Below are positions 22,005 to 34,400 of a stretch of 64,000 bases of DNA, in pieces (within the stretch, counting starts at the first letter, position 1; each line of letters opens with the position of its first letter). The translations under genes were made by a program, and so were the position numbers. The DNA comes from Favolaschia claudopus (lineage: Eukaryota > Basidiomycota > Agaricomycetes > Agaricales > Mycenaceae), in the NCBI GenBank assembly GCA_037176885.1, contig JAWWNJ010000150.1, positions 434,001-498,000 of the forward strand, written 5' to 3'. The notes below the pieces were generated by a model, which worked only from the letters and a program-made list of their open reading frames with translations, did not search any database and was not told where the DNA came from.

Positions 22005-23132
22005 TGTCGGAAAAACCCTAGTTTGCTCATAACGGATTGACCCGGATTATGACCTCATCACGGCTTTCAGGGGATTACAAGCCGCCCACCGGGGGATTAT
22101 GATCCGCGATAAGCCGTTACAATCGGCTCACCGCCGAAGCAGTGTCAAGTGTTGTGGTAGCTTCGCCACCTCTCTCAAAAATTTTGTTTTCCTGTCCATG
22201 GACCTCAAAGAGCTGGTGGTCGTATCGACTTCAGTTTCTCCAAGACTGTGCCGACGTTGCCGGGATCGCTTACGGCACCTTCACACGGGCTCCACAGCAG
22301 CCCTTCACAAATACCAAGAAGTGCTGCGGAAAGCGTCCCACGCCTCTTTCTCCCCAACCACCACTACGACCACCGCACAAGTCTTGTATGCAACTCCCCC
22401 TCACCGATTCTACCGCCTCCTGTGCCACACCGATCCACATCTGCCTTTAAATCACGCCTCTCGGTCTCCGTTGGCCTAACTCTTTCACCGTGTTAACTTA
22501 CAGTCGGCGCGTATATCAAGTTGCCCGGTACCACCAGCTTGCTTTGCCGACCGGTACCACCAACTTGCTTTGTCGAAGTCTGCGATGTACGAGGGCCTAG
22601 TTGTCGTGGATTACCTGGTGAGTTGTTGCCCCTCGACGTTTAATTGTGTCTCAATTCTATTAGTTCTTGTCGCCATTTATGTATCATCTGTGCGTTTAAC
22701 ACTCTCTTCTCTGTTCTTCCATTTTTAATGACTGCTGTTCAGCACTGTGTCGTATCGGGTATAACTTGTGTGGTACGTTTAAGCGTTGCTTGTTCATATA
22801 CCGTTCCAGCATGGGATTCGAAGTCGAGGTTATTTTGTATAAGGCGACCCATGCGTGGCGGGTAGCACCGAACTGTTGTCGTAGCCATGAATAGATGTTT
22901 TTTGTCACCATAATTGAGCCCTATGTTTTCTAAATGTGCGGTAATGTGCAGTAACCCAAAGTAATGGCTTGTAAGCACCTCAATCCCATATAATCCCGGG
23001 CATGGATTATAGCGGCTGGAGAGAGCTTGAAAGGTCTACACCTATGCGCTATAATCCCCTTACGGATTATGACCTCATGGCGGCTTATATTGCCTTACGA
23101 GCCGACACAAGCTGTCCAGGATTTTTCCGACA
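22005..23132. mobile_element. 1.1-kb inverted-terminus element, class unknown
   Basis: Ends TGTCGGAAAAACCCT and (mirrored) TGTCGGAAAAATCCT, followed on both sides by related subterminal blocks containing GGATTATGACCTCAT and GGGGATTATA words. No target duplication could be fixed. Open frames inside (such as 22142-22450) lack any known domain. Confidence 0.55.
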
Positions 23133-23497
23133 TCATAGGAGCAGAGTTGCGGGGAAATAGATTCGTTGGGCAAAGACATCTGTGGGCGAGATAGAAGCAT
23201 ATTCAACAGGGTTCTGGTAAGCTGTAAGTAGAACCACTAGCGGACTCGGAGGGTCTTGGAAGTACAAAACTGAGGTTGTCGGCCGCCTTCACTCTGTGCT
23301 GACGCACAAATTGAACTTGAGACATGTCAAAGGTAATATATTCTTTGAAGTAGATTAGGAAATGTACCTGCGCAGAATTTAGTCCCTTTGAATTCAATCC
23401 AATATAAGCATAGTTGAGAAAGAGTATACTTCATCAATGTTTAATTCCTATGACAGAAATCGAAAATCAAAATCAACCGCGGCCTTCCCGATGAATA

Positions 23498-23861
23498 GCG
23501 GGGACGCTTCTGTCCTGGGGGCATCATCCTGCGGGCGTTCGCCTACCCGCCGTCGTCTTCGTCGTCTGGCCACCAAGGGTCGGGCTCGTGGGGAGATGGA
23601 GCAACGCGATCACATGACTTCTTTGATTTGCCTTTTCTCTTCGTGTTTATTGATGAGCTTCAAGCGCTAATCGAAACTCCTCGGGAGGAAGCCTTCCGTT
23701 GGGTGCCTGACGAGTTTGCAGCACTTGCATTCGAAGTTTATATCCATTTGGGCTCTCCAACGATAGAAGCGTTGTCTGGATGGGCTATATTCAATGCCAT
23801 GGCACCGCTGATCCGTGAGCAGGTTGAAATGCGAGGCTTGTATGAGGCAATCTCTGGTTGA
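23498..23861 (+). pseudogene. Hypothetical protein exon fragment
   Basis: A frame open from a stop at about 23497 to 23861 encodes a Ser-rich lead and then DLPFLFVFIDELQALIE and FRWVPDEFAALAFEVYIHLG, a helical, natural-looking segment. There is no start codon in frame, and no upstream exon was found. Not recognised. Confidence 0.35.
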
Positions 23862-24370
23862 GTAAGGTACACCCCATCCACCCTCGACGAACATCACATT
23901 TTTCGGCGGACTTCAGTAAAACCCCTCCGTTCCATACCTTGTAGTGCGAATTTAGCAAAACCCTTCGACCAAATCCTCCATTTTGTTCCTATCTTTATTC
24001 CTTTCACTTGTGTCTAGATGATTTACGAGGTATTGAAAGACGAGTTCCCGATTCAATGACACTGATGCCAAAGGTGACTTGAGAGTGACTCTAGTTGTGA
24101 CACAGGGTAAGTAACGGAATCTTGTTTGTGGAACTCGACCTCAGAAAGTGGTGTTCGAACGCTAAAAGCAAACAATCATAGTCTTATTCAGAGCCCAAAA
24201 CAGTCAAAATCGAACTCAACAGTAGTTGCCGCACATACCGAGGCGCCCGGCACTGCGGGGCAATCATCTACCCAAAATGGAAAAATCTTTGAACCCTGGG
24301 TTTCTTTATCCCAGCCGATGACAGAAATCAAAAGTCAAAGTCAACTGCGGCCTTCCGGCCAACCGTACTA

Positions 24371-24714
24371 CTGTACCTCCCTGTATGGGAGCAACCGTCA
24401 CGGTAACGGTGGGGTCGGTTGTGTTGCCTCTTTTTGAGGTGGTCATGGTCACGGTTGAGGCCGATGCCTTGAAAAAATCGTGACACAGCACGAAGAAAAA
24501 GTTTTCTGCCTGGGAACATACGTCACAGTTGAGTCTGTGCTTACCTTGTGTGCTGTAGTGAATTCGACAATTTGTCTTCCCGAGTTTTTTGAGCGAGATG
24601 GTTGCCTCCTTTGGCAACGGTCACGGCTCCGAGCACGGCGGGTCGGTTGCCTGAAAACAAGGCAACCGTTTTGTCACGGTCCCTCGACGGTTGCTTCCAT
24701 ACAGGGAGGTACAG
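24371..24714. mobile_element. 344-bp MITE with CTGTA terminus
   Basis: CTGTACCTCCCTGTATGG at the left mirrors the right end; TA flanks at 24369-24370 and 24715-24716. Inside, GCAACCGTCACGG-type words recur (24388, 24450, 24610, 24660). No coding capacity. Confidence 0.85.
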
Positions 24715-24800
24715 TACGGCACGTGGCTGTCATTGCGGGGGGGAGTGGGGGGGAGGGCAGAGGGCTTTTCTCGAGCAAGACCGGATTTGGCGGACTAGTA

Positions 24801-25034
24801 CTGTACTAATCCGACCGTTTGTTCACTGGGTGTCACCCGTCACCCAAATTACACGTCAATCACATCAAAATTACCATATATGGTAGGCCGGCATTGCTCG
24901 GCAGATGCCGGCCGGATATTTTTTCGATTTCTTGCCCTTTTTGGGCGTCCCCGTCACCCGTCACCCTGTTCAAAATTGTTCAGTTCACAACCCGGCGTCA
25001 CGCATAACGTGAACAACCGGTCGGATTAGTACAG
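24801..25034. mobile_element. 234-bp MITE with CTGTA terminus
   Basis: CTGTACTAATCCGACCG is mirrored as CGGTCGGATTAGTACAG; TA flanks at 24799-24800 and 25035-25036. GTCACCCGTCACC occurs twice inside. Confidence 0.85.
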
Positions 25035-25236
25035 TAACCTTAAGTACAGTGCGGCGGGGTCTGATGCCACCCCCCAAAAAAAAGAACAGCCCATTTCTGG
25101 AACTTTTGATGCAAGTTGAGTACTACAGAGTAGAGTTTGGATTAGGGCCCCATCATTTTTTGGGGGGTGGCCCGAGGGTGGCCCGGCAAGACGTATTGAT
25201 CACGTGTCAGTGACAAGAGTTGAACCATCCAACTTG

Positions 25237-25850
25237 AAGAACCATCGCATGTCGTCTTTCGTGAACCCCCTCGCCGACTTTGCGGTGCAATGGAAGTCGT
25301 TGTCGAAGACAATCCAGGATCCCGCATGTTCCGCCATGGGCCGGACCCTTGATCAACTTATTGATATCGCAAACCGCGTCGAACCTGACTCTTTAACCGA
25401 GGCCCGAGGAGCTGATGCCCACAACCATGCCAGCACTCGTAGCCTTCCACGCCGTTTTTCACGAACTGCCCGGCTGTCTTGGCACTGCTCGGCGATTTTG
25501 CGAGTTATATGACACTTGGCTCGCCCAAGGCACCGAATTCTGTGCTGCAGTCAGACCTCATTTGCTAATTATCCTACATAATTGGTTCAACGATCACTGC
25601 AGTGCCGCACACAACACCACTTGAAAACATGCTCAAAATGCAAAGCAGTATATTACTGTGGCGTGGAATGCCAGAGGGAAGATTGGGTAAAACAGCATAG
25701 GCGAGAGTGTGAAGTGCTAAAAGGTTATGTATCATCATCAGCGGTGAAATGGTTGCGTGTTCTTTCTTGTTCACTAACTTTGATTTACAGGATTAAGACG
25801 CCAGTCGATGATACAGATGGACGGTTGAATGCACGCAACCATTAGTCTCT
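25237..25850 (+). pseudogene. MYND-type zinc finger protein, frame-broken
   Basis: Three frames line up as one protein. MSSFVNPLADFAVQWKSLSK begins near 25250. LVAFHAVFHELPGCLGTARR follows from about 25415, with TWLAQGTEFCAAVRPHLL. A MYND finger comes last, with CSKCKAVYYCGVECQREDWVKQHRREC (about 25630-25710), carrying most of the zinc-binding Cys/His pattern. At least two frameshifts (near 25400 and 25615, the latter removing part of the first cysteine pair) break it. MYND proteins are abundant in agaricomycetes and mediate protein contacts. I read this as a pseudogene, though sequencing indels cannot be excluded. Confidence 0.6.
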
Positions 25851-28000
25851 AGTCTCGTAAACCCAGACGTTCCTGCGTACTTAATCCTTGCTTAATCCGA
25901 GCCGTATATAGTTCGCCCTTAATCACCTCCGTCCAGCTACGACCCAACCTGCGACGTCCAGCCCACCCAGCGCTCCTCCATCACATAAGCGACCCCGCCT
26001 TTATCACGACGCGTGTGTCGGGAGCGACACCCCGCTCGGTCGGCCAGACTCGCCCCTCATCCATCGCAGCTCCCTGCTTCTCAGTACTCCCGAAAGGGAG
26101 GCAATGAGCCGGGAGATGGATGAGATGCTCCGTGAGGGCCCTCGAAGCTCAGCTTCGGCAGCTGCCAATATACACATCAGGCAGCGAGAACATCCCCCCG
26201 ACACCCTCCGCCCCACGCAAGCGCTTGACGAGAAGATTGCAATTAAAACTCGTTCTTTTAAAAATAACAATACATTTTTTTCCACAACTCCATTATTTGA
26301 GTGATCTACTAGTACTGGTCCTCGTCACCCTCTTCTTCGCCATTTCCCGCGTTTCCGGTATTATCAGCACCGCCCATCTCAACGTCCTCCTCGACCTCAG
26401 CATTCCTGATTGCGTCCAACGCCGCATTCAGGTGCCCAGCACTCGCACCGACATCCATCTCTTTCACAGCACCGAGGCTCGTTTCGCTCTCTGGGAAGAT
26501 TTCTTCGTCCCATTCCCTGAAAAGCGCGAGAACGGGCTTAGAGCGACTACGAAGCCCCTCGAGAAGGTAACGAAGAATCGATTCTTAGCAAGAATAAGTA
26601 TGACGGTATTTATCGTCAAAAATTATTCACGTAACTTTTGTGCACAATACACATTGCACCACGCATGATTATTGGCCCGTGTGCACAGCTCCCAGCACGA
26701 TTTGCTGGTGAACTTACCAGTGTTGACTTCTCAAGATCATCATTTTGAGGGCTACAAGCCCCAAATTAATGCTTCATGACAGTAGAGCCGGCACCGGCAA
26801 TCCATCAGCGGAGTTTAAGTATTCTCGGCATTCCTTTGCAGAAGAAACTATTGCATCTTTTACGTCCGGGAGCCAATAAATGAGCGATGAACTGTATACG
26901 ATTAATATTGTCGGCGATAGTATGTCAGAAATAGTTGTGTTTCTCAGAGCCGGGTGATTTGGTCCAATGCACCGCTCCCATGTTCTCTCATGATTGCCAG
27001 TGATCTCTATACAGTTGTATTATGTAGCTCCAGACAGTCGGTCATTACTCCGAGTAGGAATATTGCCAAAACAATGTCAGAAAAAACAACAAAACGTTCA
27101 AACGACTCATTGTCGGGATATCCCGGCAGATTCCCACAATTTGGAAATGTTTCTGAGGGTCATATAAAATTTATATTGTTTGGGATGACCACGGAACTGG
27201 CACTGGGAGTATGTGCAGTGTGGCTGGCTGCAGGTTGAAAATCATTTACCTGTGCGCAAATGACATCCCGCTGTGCATTCCAAGTGCGCTCGTGGGTTGT
27301 GAGTTGTACATTTCGCAAAGTGAATATTATTTGACGAAAAATACAGTTATAAATAAGCCTATCAGTTAATTCCGGTTTGCTGGCGTCGCTTCTTGAGCTC
27401 GACGTCCATGTGTCTTTTCATAGAGGTAACTGAGCGCTCAGCTTTCAATAGCATTCGGACTCACAATAGTACCAGCGCAGGCGATGAAACCTGGCGTAAA
27501 ATTCGAGATATTGTGAATTTCCCTCATGCAACGTGGACCGGAGGAGCACGGTTGATTTCTCGCCATCTTGTTGGCCTTTTTCTTTCCGTAAATGATGGCG
27601 ACAGCGATCTAAAGAGTGAGTTTGGGCGTGCTACAATTTCGACGACGCTTACATGCATAACCAGTTTATGATTCAGGAATGTGTCGACATTGAGGCGGTC
27701 CGCGCCGTCACTATGCAGAGCCGGCGCGTCAAATAAATGAAAGGGTACAGTATATCCAGGCCATCCTTTACACGGGGGTGAAGATGTGCAACGAATACAG
27801 CTCCGATGTCGTTGCGGATGCGACTGGAGGTATCGGACCACTGCCTATCCATTGCTGAATTGAACTGACCCGAAGTTTTAGCGTTACGCGAGAGATAAAA
27901 AATGTGCACGTACCGTATGCATAAACCATGTCTTCCCCACGTCTCCATTATGGCACATATACTGTGCAAAAATTATGAGTGATTACAACTTGATTGAAAA
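25851..28000. other. Region with weak coding traces only
   Basis: On the minus strand 26601-26293 reads YLLEGLRSRSKPVLALF, REWDEEIFPE and an acidic Glu/Asp tail to a stop, resembling the last exon of an unknown protein. On the plus strand 26104-26302 a short frame begins MSREMDEMLREGPRSS. Neither can be extended into a credible gene. From 26700 to 28000 no gene was seen. Confidence 0.35.
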
Positions 28001-29189
28001 CAGGGTTTTTGGTCGCAACTTACTGCTACTTACAACTTTTTCATGCAACTTGCAAGCTTATGGCTGCAACTTACAACTATGTTGCGAGGTTGGGTACAAC
28101 TTCATTGGTGGATACATCTTGCTGGACATATTATCGGCTACCAAATTGTCATCTGTTTGGCAAATTATCCGTGAATTTACTGACCTCTTGCTGAGGATTG
28201 GCCTGAGCTTCACGAGAGAGAGGATTTGTAAGCAAGCCATTGATATATTGGGCATGAACTTCAAAACGAAGCTCGCTGCACTCCGCCCAAAGGCGAGGGA
28301 GCCAAGGCAGCCCCTACATCACTACAGGATACAGAACAAAACCGTAGCTACGTGAGTGCGCAGAAAATAGCAAAACTAACTAGGAGTGGGTGGGTGGGCA
28401 CGAGAAAAGAGGGATGACAGCGACGGGGGAAGAAGACTAGTAGCAGGGGACGAGACTCAGGGTCATGGAGGGGGACTGGACAAGGGAAAGTCTCAAAGAG
28501 ACGGAGTCGCCGCGCCAAAAGCGCAATGTGCGGAGGTGGGCGAGACGAAGAGAATGAGGAGACATGTGACTGATGAGATCACCTTTTGCCAATCCCCTTG
28601 GTCTGCCAGACCATCCATCTCCAAGTTTCGCTAATGATCGCGGTCGTGCCGATATCGACGGCATCACTGGCAGGCTCGGCGAATGTGGAAGATTGAGACT
28701 AATCAAGCGGTTTGATTTGGTACAATGCCCGAGCCTGGGCGTAAACTGGAGGAGAGCGAAGGAGAGTTTTGAAATGTCTCCTCTCAGAAAACGAAGCACA
28801 TTTTCTTTGATTTTCAGAGTCAGAGAGTCCATGTTCATCTTTGTGCAGAGACAGGATTTCCACCGCCTTTCCTTTACAGATTCCCTCAAAATTTATTCCC
28901 CAAACTAGTAAATGGAGACCTGTGCTTGCCTGAACATTTGCGGGCCGTTCCATAGTTTATCAAAACTCACCCCGAAATTACTGTTCGACTAGCCGAATCC
29001 AGCGATCACACTCTGATGGCCGATCATTTTACCTCCGCAATGCCAAGCCTTCGCGGAGACAACCGTGAGATGCAACCAACTTGGGGATGTAAGTAAGTAA
29101 GATGCAACCAAGATAGGAGATGCAACCAACATGGAGATGCAAGCAGATAAAGATGCCGCCAGAGATGTAAGTTGTGTTCAAAAACCCTG
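28001..29189. mobile_element. 1.2-kb inverted-terminus element, hAT-like end
   Basis: CAGGGTTTTTGG..CAACTTAC at the left mirrors the right end CAAAAACCCTG. The left subterminal zone repeats CAACTTACAACT/TGCAACTT words; the right repeats GATGCAACCAA (29071-29145). CAGGG resembles some hAT termini, but no 8-bp duplication was found. A minus-strand open frame (28889-28437) has no recognisable domain. Confidence 0.5.
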
Positions 29190-29713
29190 CAAACAGAGGT
29201 TAATTATTGCACAGTATATCGCCCATACTCCATGAAGCTCCTCTGGAAGAACCACGAGTACGGCTCGCAATTCGCCCTGCAGCTTGGTACGCGAGCTGTC
29301 AAAACGATGCTTCTCGTCGTAGGTCGCGTTCTCGACCGTTCCGAGCGCTTTCTTGTGCGTTTGCGAGGACCATAGCCCCTGAGTCATCACGACCTTTTTT
29401 TTTTTTTTTTTTTCATCTAAGTTTTAATCCTTGTTATTTGCCCTGCGTCCCTAAAGACATGGTAGGCATCCTCTGTACTCTACATTCGTGGCTATTCTGT
29501 ACGTAGTCCTGGTGGATTCATCGGTAGACTGAAAATCATGCCCGCGAGGACGATGATAAACGTATGCGCGTACTTAGTACGCGATTGTAAAGCAAGTTGG
29601 GGTCTAAGCCCCTCGGGGGTACAATTGTGAGTATAGTAAAATAGATAAGACGCACGTTTGAGAGGGCTCAGGCATCATTTGGGGGCGGGGGCTTGTGGGT
29701 CGTAGGACTGGGT

Positions 29714-30044
29714 CACTGTTGAACGACATTGAACGACTTCGCGGTAACCAGTGCACCGACCTCAGCCACTATCTGGTGCGGCATTTTACCGAAGGTGGTG
29801 CGTAAACGACTCCTTGAAATTGTTTCAAATCTTTCGTTGACCTGATTCGTTTAGCTTGATACCTCTGACTTCAACGATCCTCTTGACCTGTCTCCACGCC
29901 TCTGGAAGAGTGCCGAAGAGATTGAAAACGCCCAACTGACTCTCAAGAATGCTCGTCTAGTTTTTACTGTCGACGTCTCTACAACCGGCCCCATTTTCGA
30001 GTCGATCGAGCTTGGGTTTCAGAACCACTGTGCGACCAACAATA
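29714..30044 (+). pseudogene. Two-exon hypothetical gene fragment cut by a MITE
   Basis: An exon with NDIERLRGNQCTDLSHYLVR is joined through a GT-AG intron (about 29804-29851) to an exon with FNDPLDLSPRLWKSAEEIE and ARLVFTVDVSTTGP. The frame runs into the 440-bp MITE at 30045. No start and no continuation after the insertion were found. Not recognised. Confidence 0.4.
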
Positions 30045-30484
30045 GAGACTTTGCGCAGAGCCACCGGGAGCCACCCGGTGGCTCTCACGGCATGCGCTGT
30101 GGAGCGGCTACGCGCTATGGTGGCTCATTCGGTGGCTGGAAGAATAACTTGAAATTCGTTTTCTTCGGCATTTTTTCATCCCCCTGGATGACCTCGAAGC
30201 GCTAGGCTTCCAAACCACCAGGAAGCACACCAAAGTTCTACGCCAACCGTCGGTTTTGCAAGAACCGGCCAAAAACGCACCAAATAAAGCGGAAACTGGT
30301 AACCTAACCACGACACCTCACTACATTGAGGTATAGTCACAGAGGTGCCATGTAGATACTTGAAGAAGCCCCACCTGCAACGCGGGCGACGAGCCACCAA
30401 ACGAGCCACCATATGCTGTAGCCGCTCCACAGCGCATGCCGTGAGAGCCACTGGGTGGCTACCGGTGGCTCTGCGCAAAGTCTC
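30045..30484 (+). mobile_element. 440-bp MITE (copy 2)
   Basis: Same length, termini and orientation as 6161-6600, with TA at 30043-30044 and 30485-30486. The single difference seen is at 30346. It lies 7 bp from the start of the CACTA-like element and inside the gene fragment at 29714. Confidence 0.87.
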
Positions 30485-31094
30485 TAATATCCACTGTGCA
30501 AAGTATTCATCATGAAATTCATGCAGATTGTTATGAAATTCAGGTTTCATGATGTTTTGTCATGAACGACGTTATGAATTTCAAGACGGCTTTCATGATG
30601 TTCAGAAACTTGCTTTTGTGACAATATGGATTCATGACAAAACATCATGAATTTTCGTCATGAAACGACTACTCATTTTTTTTTTTTTCTTTGCTACAGT
30701 GTAGTACGGCTCAATGGGGAAGGAGTGTTCCTTGGTGATTATTTTTTTTTCACCACACCTCTTCACCGGAGGCTTGTCCCTTGTATTAGAATATCATTAT
30801 CTATGCTAGCCCTACCTACTGTATTAATTCTGAATGCAAAAAAGAGACAAGTATCGTTTGAGGCCAAGTTTTGTGTCAATACGCGACAAATCAAGGAATC
30901 ACCGACTTTCTTCTCCGTGATCCTACTTCAATGGGGGCACTTTTCGTCTCAAAACAAATTCCGGCATAAAGGCCTTGATCTTAGGTATGTTTCCTTCCGC
31001 ATGTGTGAGAGGATCGGACAAAAGATGCGGCCGAAAGGAAATGGACAAGATCATGCACGTGGAAGCGTGACAGGTGTTTGTTGACGCGTCTGTC

Positions 31095-31427
31095 TGTAAG
31101 GGCAACCTTTAGGACCCGAGATGTCTCGAGGGTCTAGCGAGGGAGAATCCAAAGTTAATTAAGAAGCTACTAAGAATACATCACAGCGCACCTAGCGAGG
31201 GAGAATCCAAAGAGAAGAAAGGCTGAGGATTCCCACGCTAGGTGCAGTAAACATATAGTAACTAGTTCCCACAAGCTCGGAGCAATCGGCAATGATCCCG
31301 GGCCAAGTCACATGCCTTACTCCACGATGACATAGGGCTTTGGGGATTTGACGGGAAAGTGGGAAATCTGCAGGAGGCCTGCGTCATAGGTGGCTGTGTA
31401 GTGCCAAAAGAGGGAGTTCCCCTGACA
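31095..31427 (-). repeat. gypsy 3' LTR
   Basis: Begins TGTCAGGGGAAC and ends TTGCCCTTACA on the minus strand, 333 bp. It contains the last 55 or so codons and the stop (31264-31262) of the pol frame. Confidence 0.95.
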
Positions 31428-34400
31428 TCATCCCCCCCTTGGAATGCGGCGCCTCGACGCATAGATCGCACCTGAGCTGGAGCTGACAAGCGGTCACGGA
31501 AGGGAAGGGAATCGAAGGCAGCAACAGCAATGGAGCGAGGTTTGGAAGGGTATTTGCGGTAGAAGGCAGCGACAGCGTCCGGGGCAAAGACATTAGAGTG
31601 CTTCACCCATTGATCATGGGACGGGTCATAACCCTTCCAGCGAACAAAGTACCATAGACTCCCATAGCGGATCTTGGCATCCAATATCTCCTCGACCTCC
31701 CATTGCTTGTCGCCAGGCACGTCAAGGACTGGTGGCGGCTCTTCGTGTCTGGGGCGAGTGGGGAATGGATCGGCTTCCACAAGCTGAAGTTTCACGACGG
31801 GGAAGACAGGGTGGAGGGCAGAGTACCGGGGCGGCAGCTCCAGTTTGAAGGCACCGTTACCGACGACCTTCAGAACCTTGAAGGGGCCGATACGCCGGTG
31901 GGAGAATTTCACCGAAGGGCGGGTGGTGCGGATATCTGAAGCATCAACCCACACCCGGTCACCAACCTTGATGTCTGGAGCTGGCGTCCGCCGGCGGTCA
32001 TAGTACTGCTTGTACTCTGCTTTGGCCTTGACAAGTGCTGCCTTTGCCTCGGAAACCCCTGACGCAATCCGATCGCGGAACTCGTTCACAGCCTCCAACC
32101 TAGAGCGTGCAGCGTGGGGCTCAAAGCCCATCCGTGGAAGCCGACCAGTGTCCGTCATGAACGGTACCTGCTGCGTGGAGGAATGCATGTGGTTGTTGTA
32201 CGCAAACTCCGCTGCAGGTAGCAGCTCATCCCAGTCGTCCTGCTTGTAATTGGTGAAGAGCCGGACGTACTGCTCGAGTTCCTGGTTAACACGCTCCGTT
32301 TGGCCATCGGTCTGCGGGTGGTAGGCCGTAGAAGTGGCTGGGGTGACCCCAACGAGGCGCCAAAGCTCGCGCGTGAACTCTGCGATGAACTGGGTGCCAC
32401 GATCCGAGATGTACTTCTCTGGCAGGCCATGGTGGCGCCAGACGTTCCGGTAGTACAGCCGAGCAGCACCAACCGCGTCGATGGTGGTGTGACACTCCAT
32501 GAAGTGCGCTCTCTTACCAAGGGCACAGACAACGACCATGACTGCATCGTATCCATGGGCCTCGGGAAGCTCGACGATAAAGTCGACCGACACGGTGTGC
32601 CAGCGCTCTTCTGGGATCTCTGTGGGGTGGAGCTCACCAATCGGCAGTTGACGAAGCGCCTTGGTGCGGCAGCACAAGTCACAAGTCGCGACATACCGAC
32701 CGACATGGCGCGACAGCTGGGGCCACCAGTAGTTCCGAGACACGAGCTCCAGGGTCTTGAAACGACCGGCGTGGCCTGCAACACGCGTGTCATGATGCTG
32801 CTCCAGGATGCGTCGGCGGAGGTCCCTGTCTCGGGGGACGACAATCTTCCCCCGGAAGTAAAGGAGTCCACCTTCAATACGCCATTCCGAAGACCGGGCA
32901 GACCGCACACCTCGGGCGTTGAGGAGTTCCTTCGCAGTCAGGGCGATGGGCTCTTCAAGGTCGGGGTCTCCAGCAAGCGCATCACGAATGTCGCGCAGGA
33001 GGGGAGCCTCAGGGCCAGCAATAACCAGGGCCTCGGTGGCCCGAACGTGGAACAGCTCGGGTCGAAGCAGGGTAACGTCCTGGTTATCGTCCTGCACTCC
33101 ATGGTCTGGTCTCCGAGAAAGCGCGTCGGGGCGACCCATGAGGCGACCCGGTTGGTGGTGCAGCGAGAAGTCGAAACGGGAGAGGTAGAGAGACCACCGA
33201 GCTTGGCGACGGTTGAGCTTCTGGGCCTTCCGGAAATATTCCAGGTTTTTGTGGTCCGTCCAAATCTCAACCGGGTGCTGCGCGCCCTCCAGGAAGTGGC
33301 GCCACTCCTCAAGGGCTCGCACAATCGCAAGCATCTCCTTGTCGTGAATCTCGTAATTCCGCTGCACCTCGTTCAGGCTTCTGGAGTAGAACGCAACCGG
33401 ATGCCACTTGCCATCGTCACCCTGCTGGGAGAGGACGGCACCGGTGGCATAGTCAGAGCTGTCAGCCTCGAGCCGGTATGGGCGCTCGGGGTTTGGAAGA
33501 ACCAGAACGGGGTCCCGAGTCACCCGTCGCTTGAGCTCGTCAAAGGCAGCTTGCTCTTCGGGCCCCCAGGTCCAGGCAATGCCCTTCTTGGTGAGTCTGA
33601 AGAGGGCTTGAGCAACGTCTGAGAAGCCCGCAATGAACCGGCGGTAGAAGTTTGTGAAGCCAAGGAACTGCTGCACATCCTTCTTATTCTCAGGCGCTGG
33701 CCAAGCTGCCACTCCTGCAACCTTTACAGGGTCCATCTCGACGTGGTTGTGGGAGATAATCACGCCGAGGTACTCAATGGAGGTCCGCTCAAACTCACAC
33801 TTCTCGGCTCGAAGGTAAAGCTTGTTTGCGCGAAGCCTCCGCAGGACCTCTCGGACGATCTCTCGATGCCGACGGATGTCTGAGTGGGCAATGAGGATAT
33901 CGTCGAGGTAGACCATGACGTCGCCAGAGAGGATAAGATCCTGGAAGATGTCGTTCATCATGGTCTGGAAGGTTGCAGGGGAGTTGGTCAGACCGAAGTA
34001 CATGACCAGCGGCTCAAACAGTCCCCGGTTAGTCCGGAACGCTGCCTTCCACTCGTCGCCTTCACGGATTCGAACGTTGTTAAAGCCCCATCGGACATCG
34101 AGCTTCGTGAAGTACCGGGCTCCCCTGAGTCGGTTGATGAGGTCGTTGATTAAGGGGAGCGGGTAACGATTCTTCACAGTCATAGCGTTTAAAGCTCGAT
34201 AGTCCTGTACGAACCGAAGTCCGCCGTCCTTCTTCTTGACGAAGAAGACGGGTGAGGCCATAGGTGATTTTGACGGTCGAATCCGGCCAGTGCCAAGTCC
34301 CTCCTCGATGAAGGCATCAAGTTCCTTCTGTTCGAGAGGCGAGATTGGGTAGACCTTGCAGTTCGTGGGTTTAGAGTCCGGCACGAGCTCAATGGCATGG

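Larger units (their letters stand above)
18854..23410 (+). repeat. R-family dispersed repeat, copy A (with nested insertions)
   Basis: TATAAATTCATTTTTCAGTA followed by a zone of AAGTTGAACTT words opens the copy. The later parts align in order with copy C at 48742-51300: the GAAACGAAGTCCACCAG site, an ACAGAGTCACCCAG block near 21853, ATAGAAGCATATTCAACAGG near 23190 and AATCCAATATAA near 23400. The family-specific sequence is about 2.3 kb. The rest is hAT-4, three or four MITE-like inserts and a palindrome. No protein could be recognised, so its class is unknown. Confidence 0.5.

Noticed and set aside
26120..26668. Plus-strand frame of 182 codons
   Set aside because: The opposite strand reads more like protein here (acidic tail with WDEEIFPE); the plus frame has no domain.
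28437..28889. Minus-strand frame of 150 codons inside 28001-29189 as the element's protein
   Set aside because: No recognisable motif, no splice evidence and low-complexity Ser/Leu composition.
29396..29414. Poly-T tracts here and at 45706-45727 as retrotransposon poly-A tails
   Set aside because: No LINE or SINE body or target duplication could be attached to either.
32300..33622. Long plus-strand open frame of 440 codons
   Set aside because: It lies opposite the RT-integrase coding strand of the gypsy element and has no domain; it is a shadow of biased codon use.
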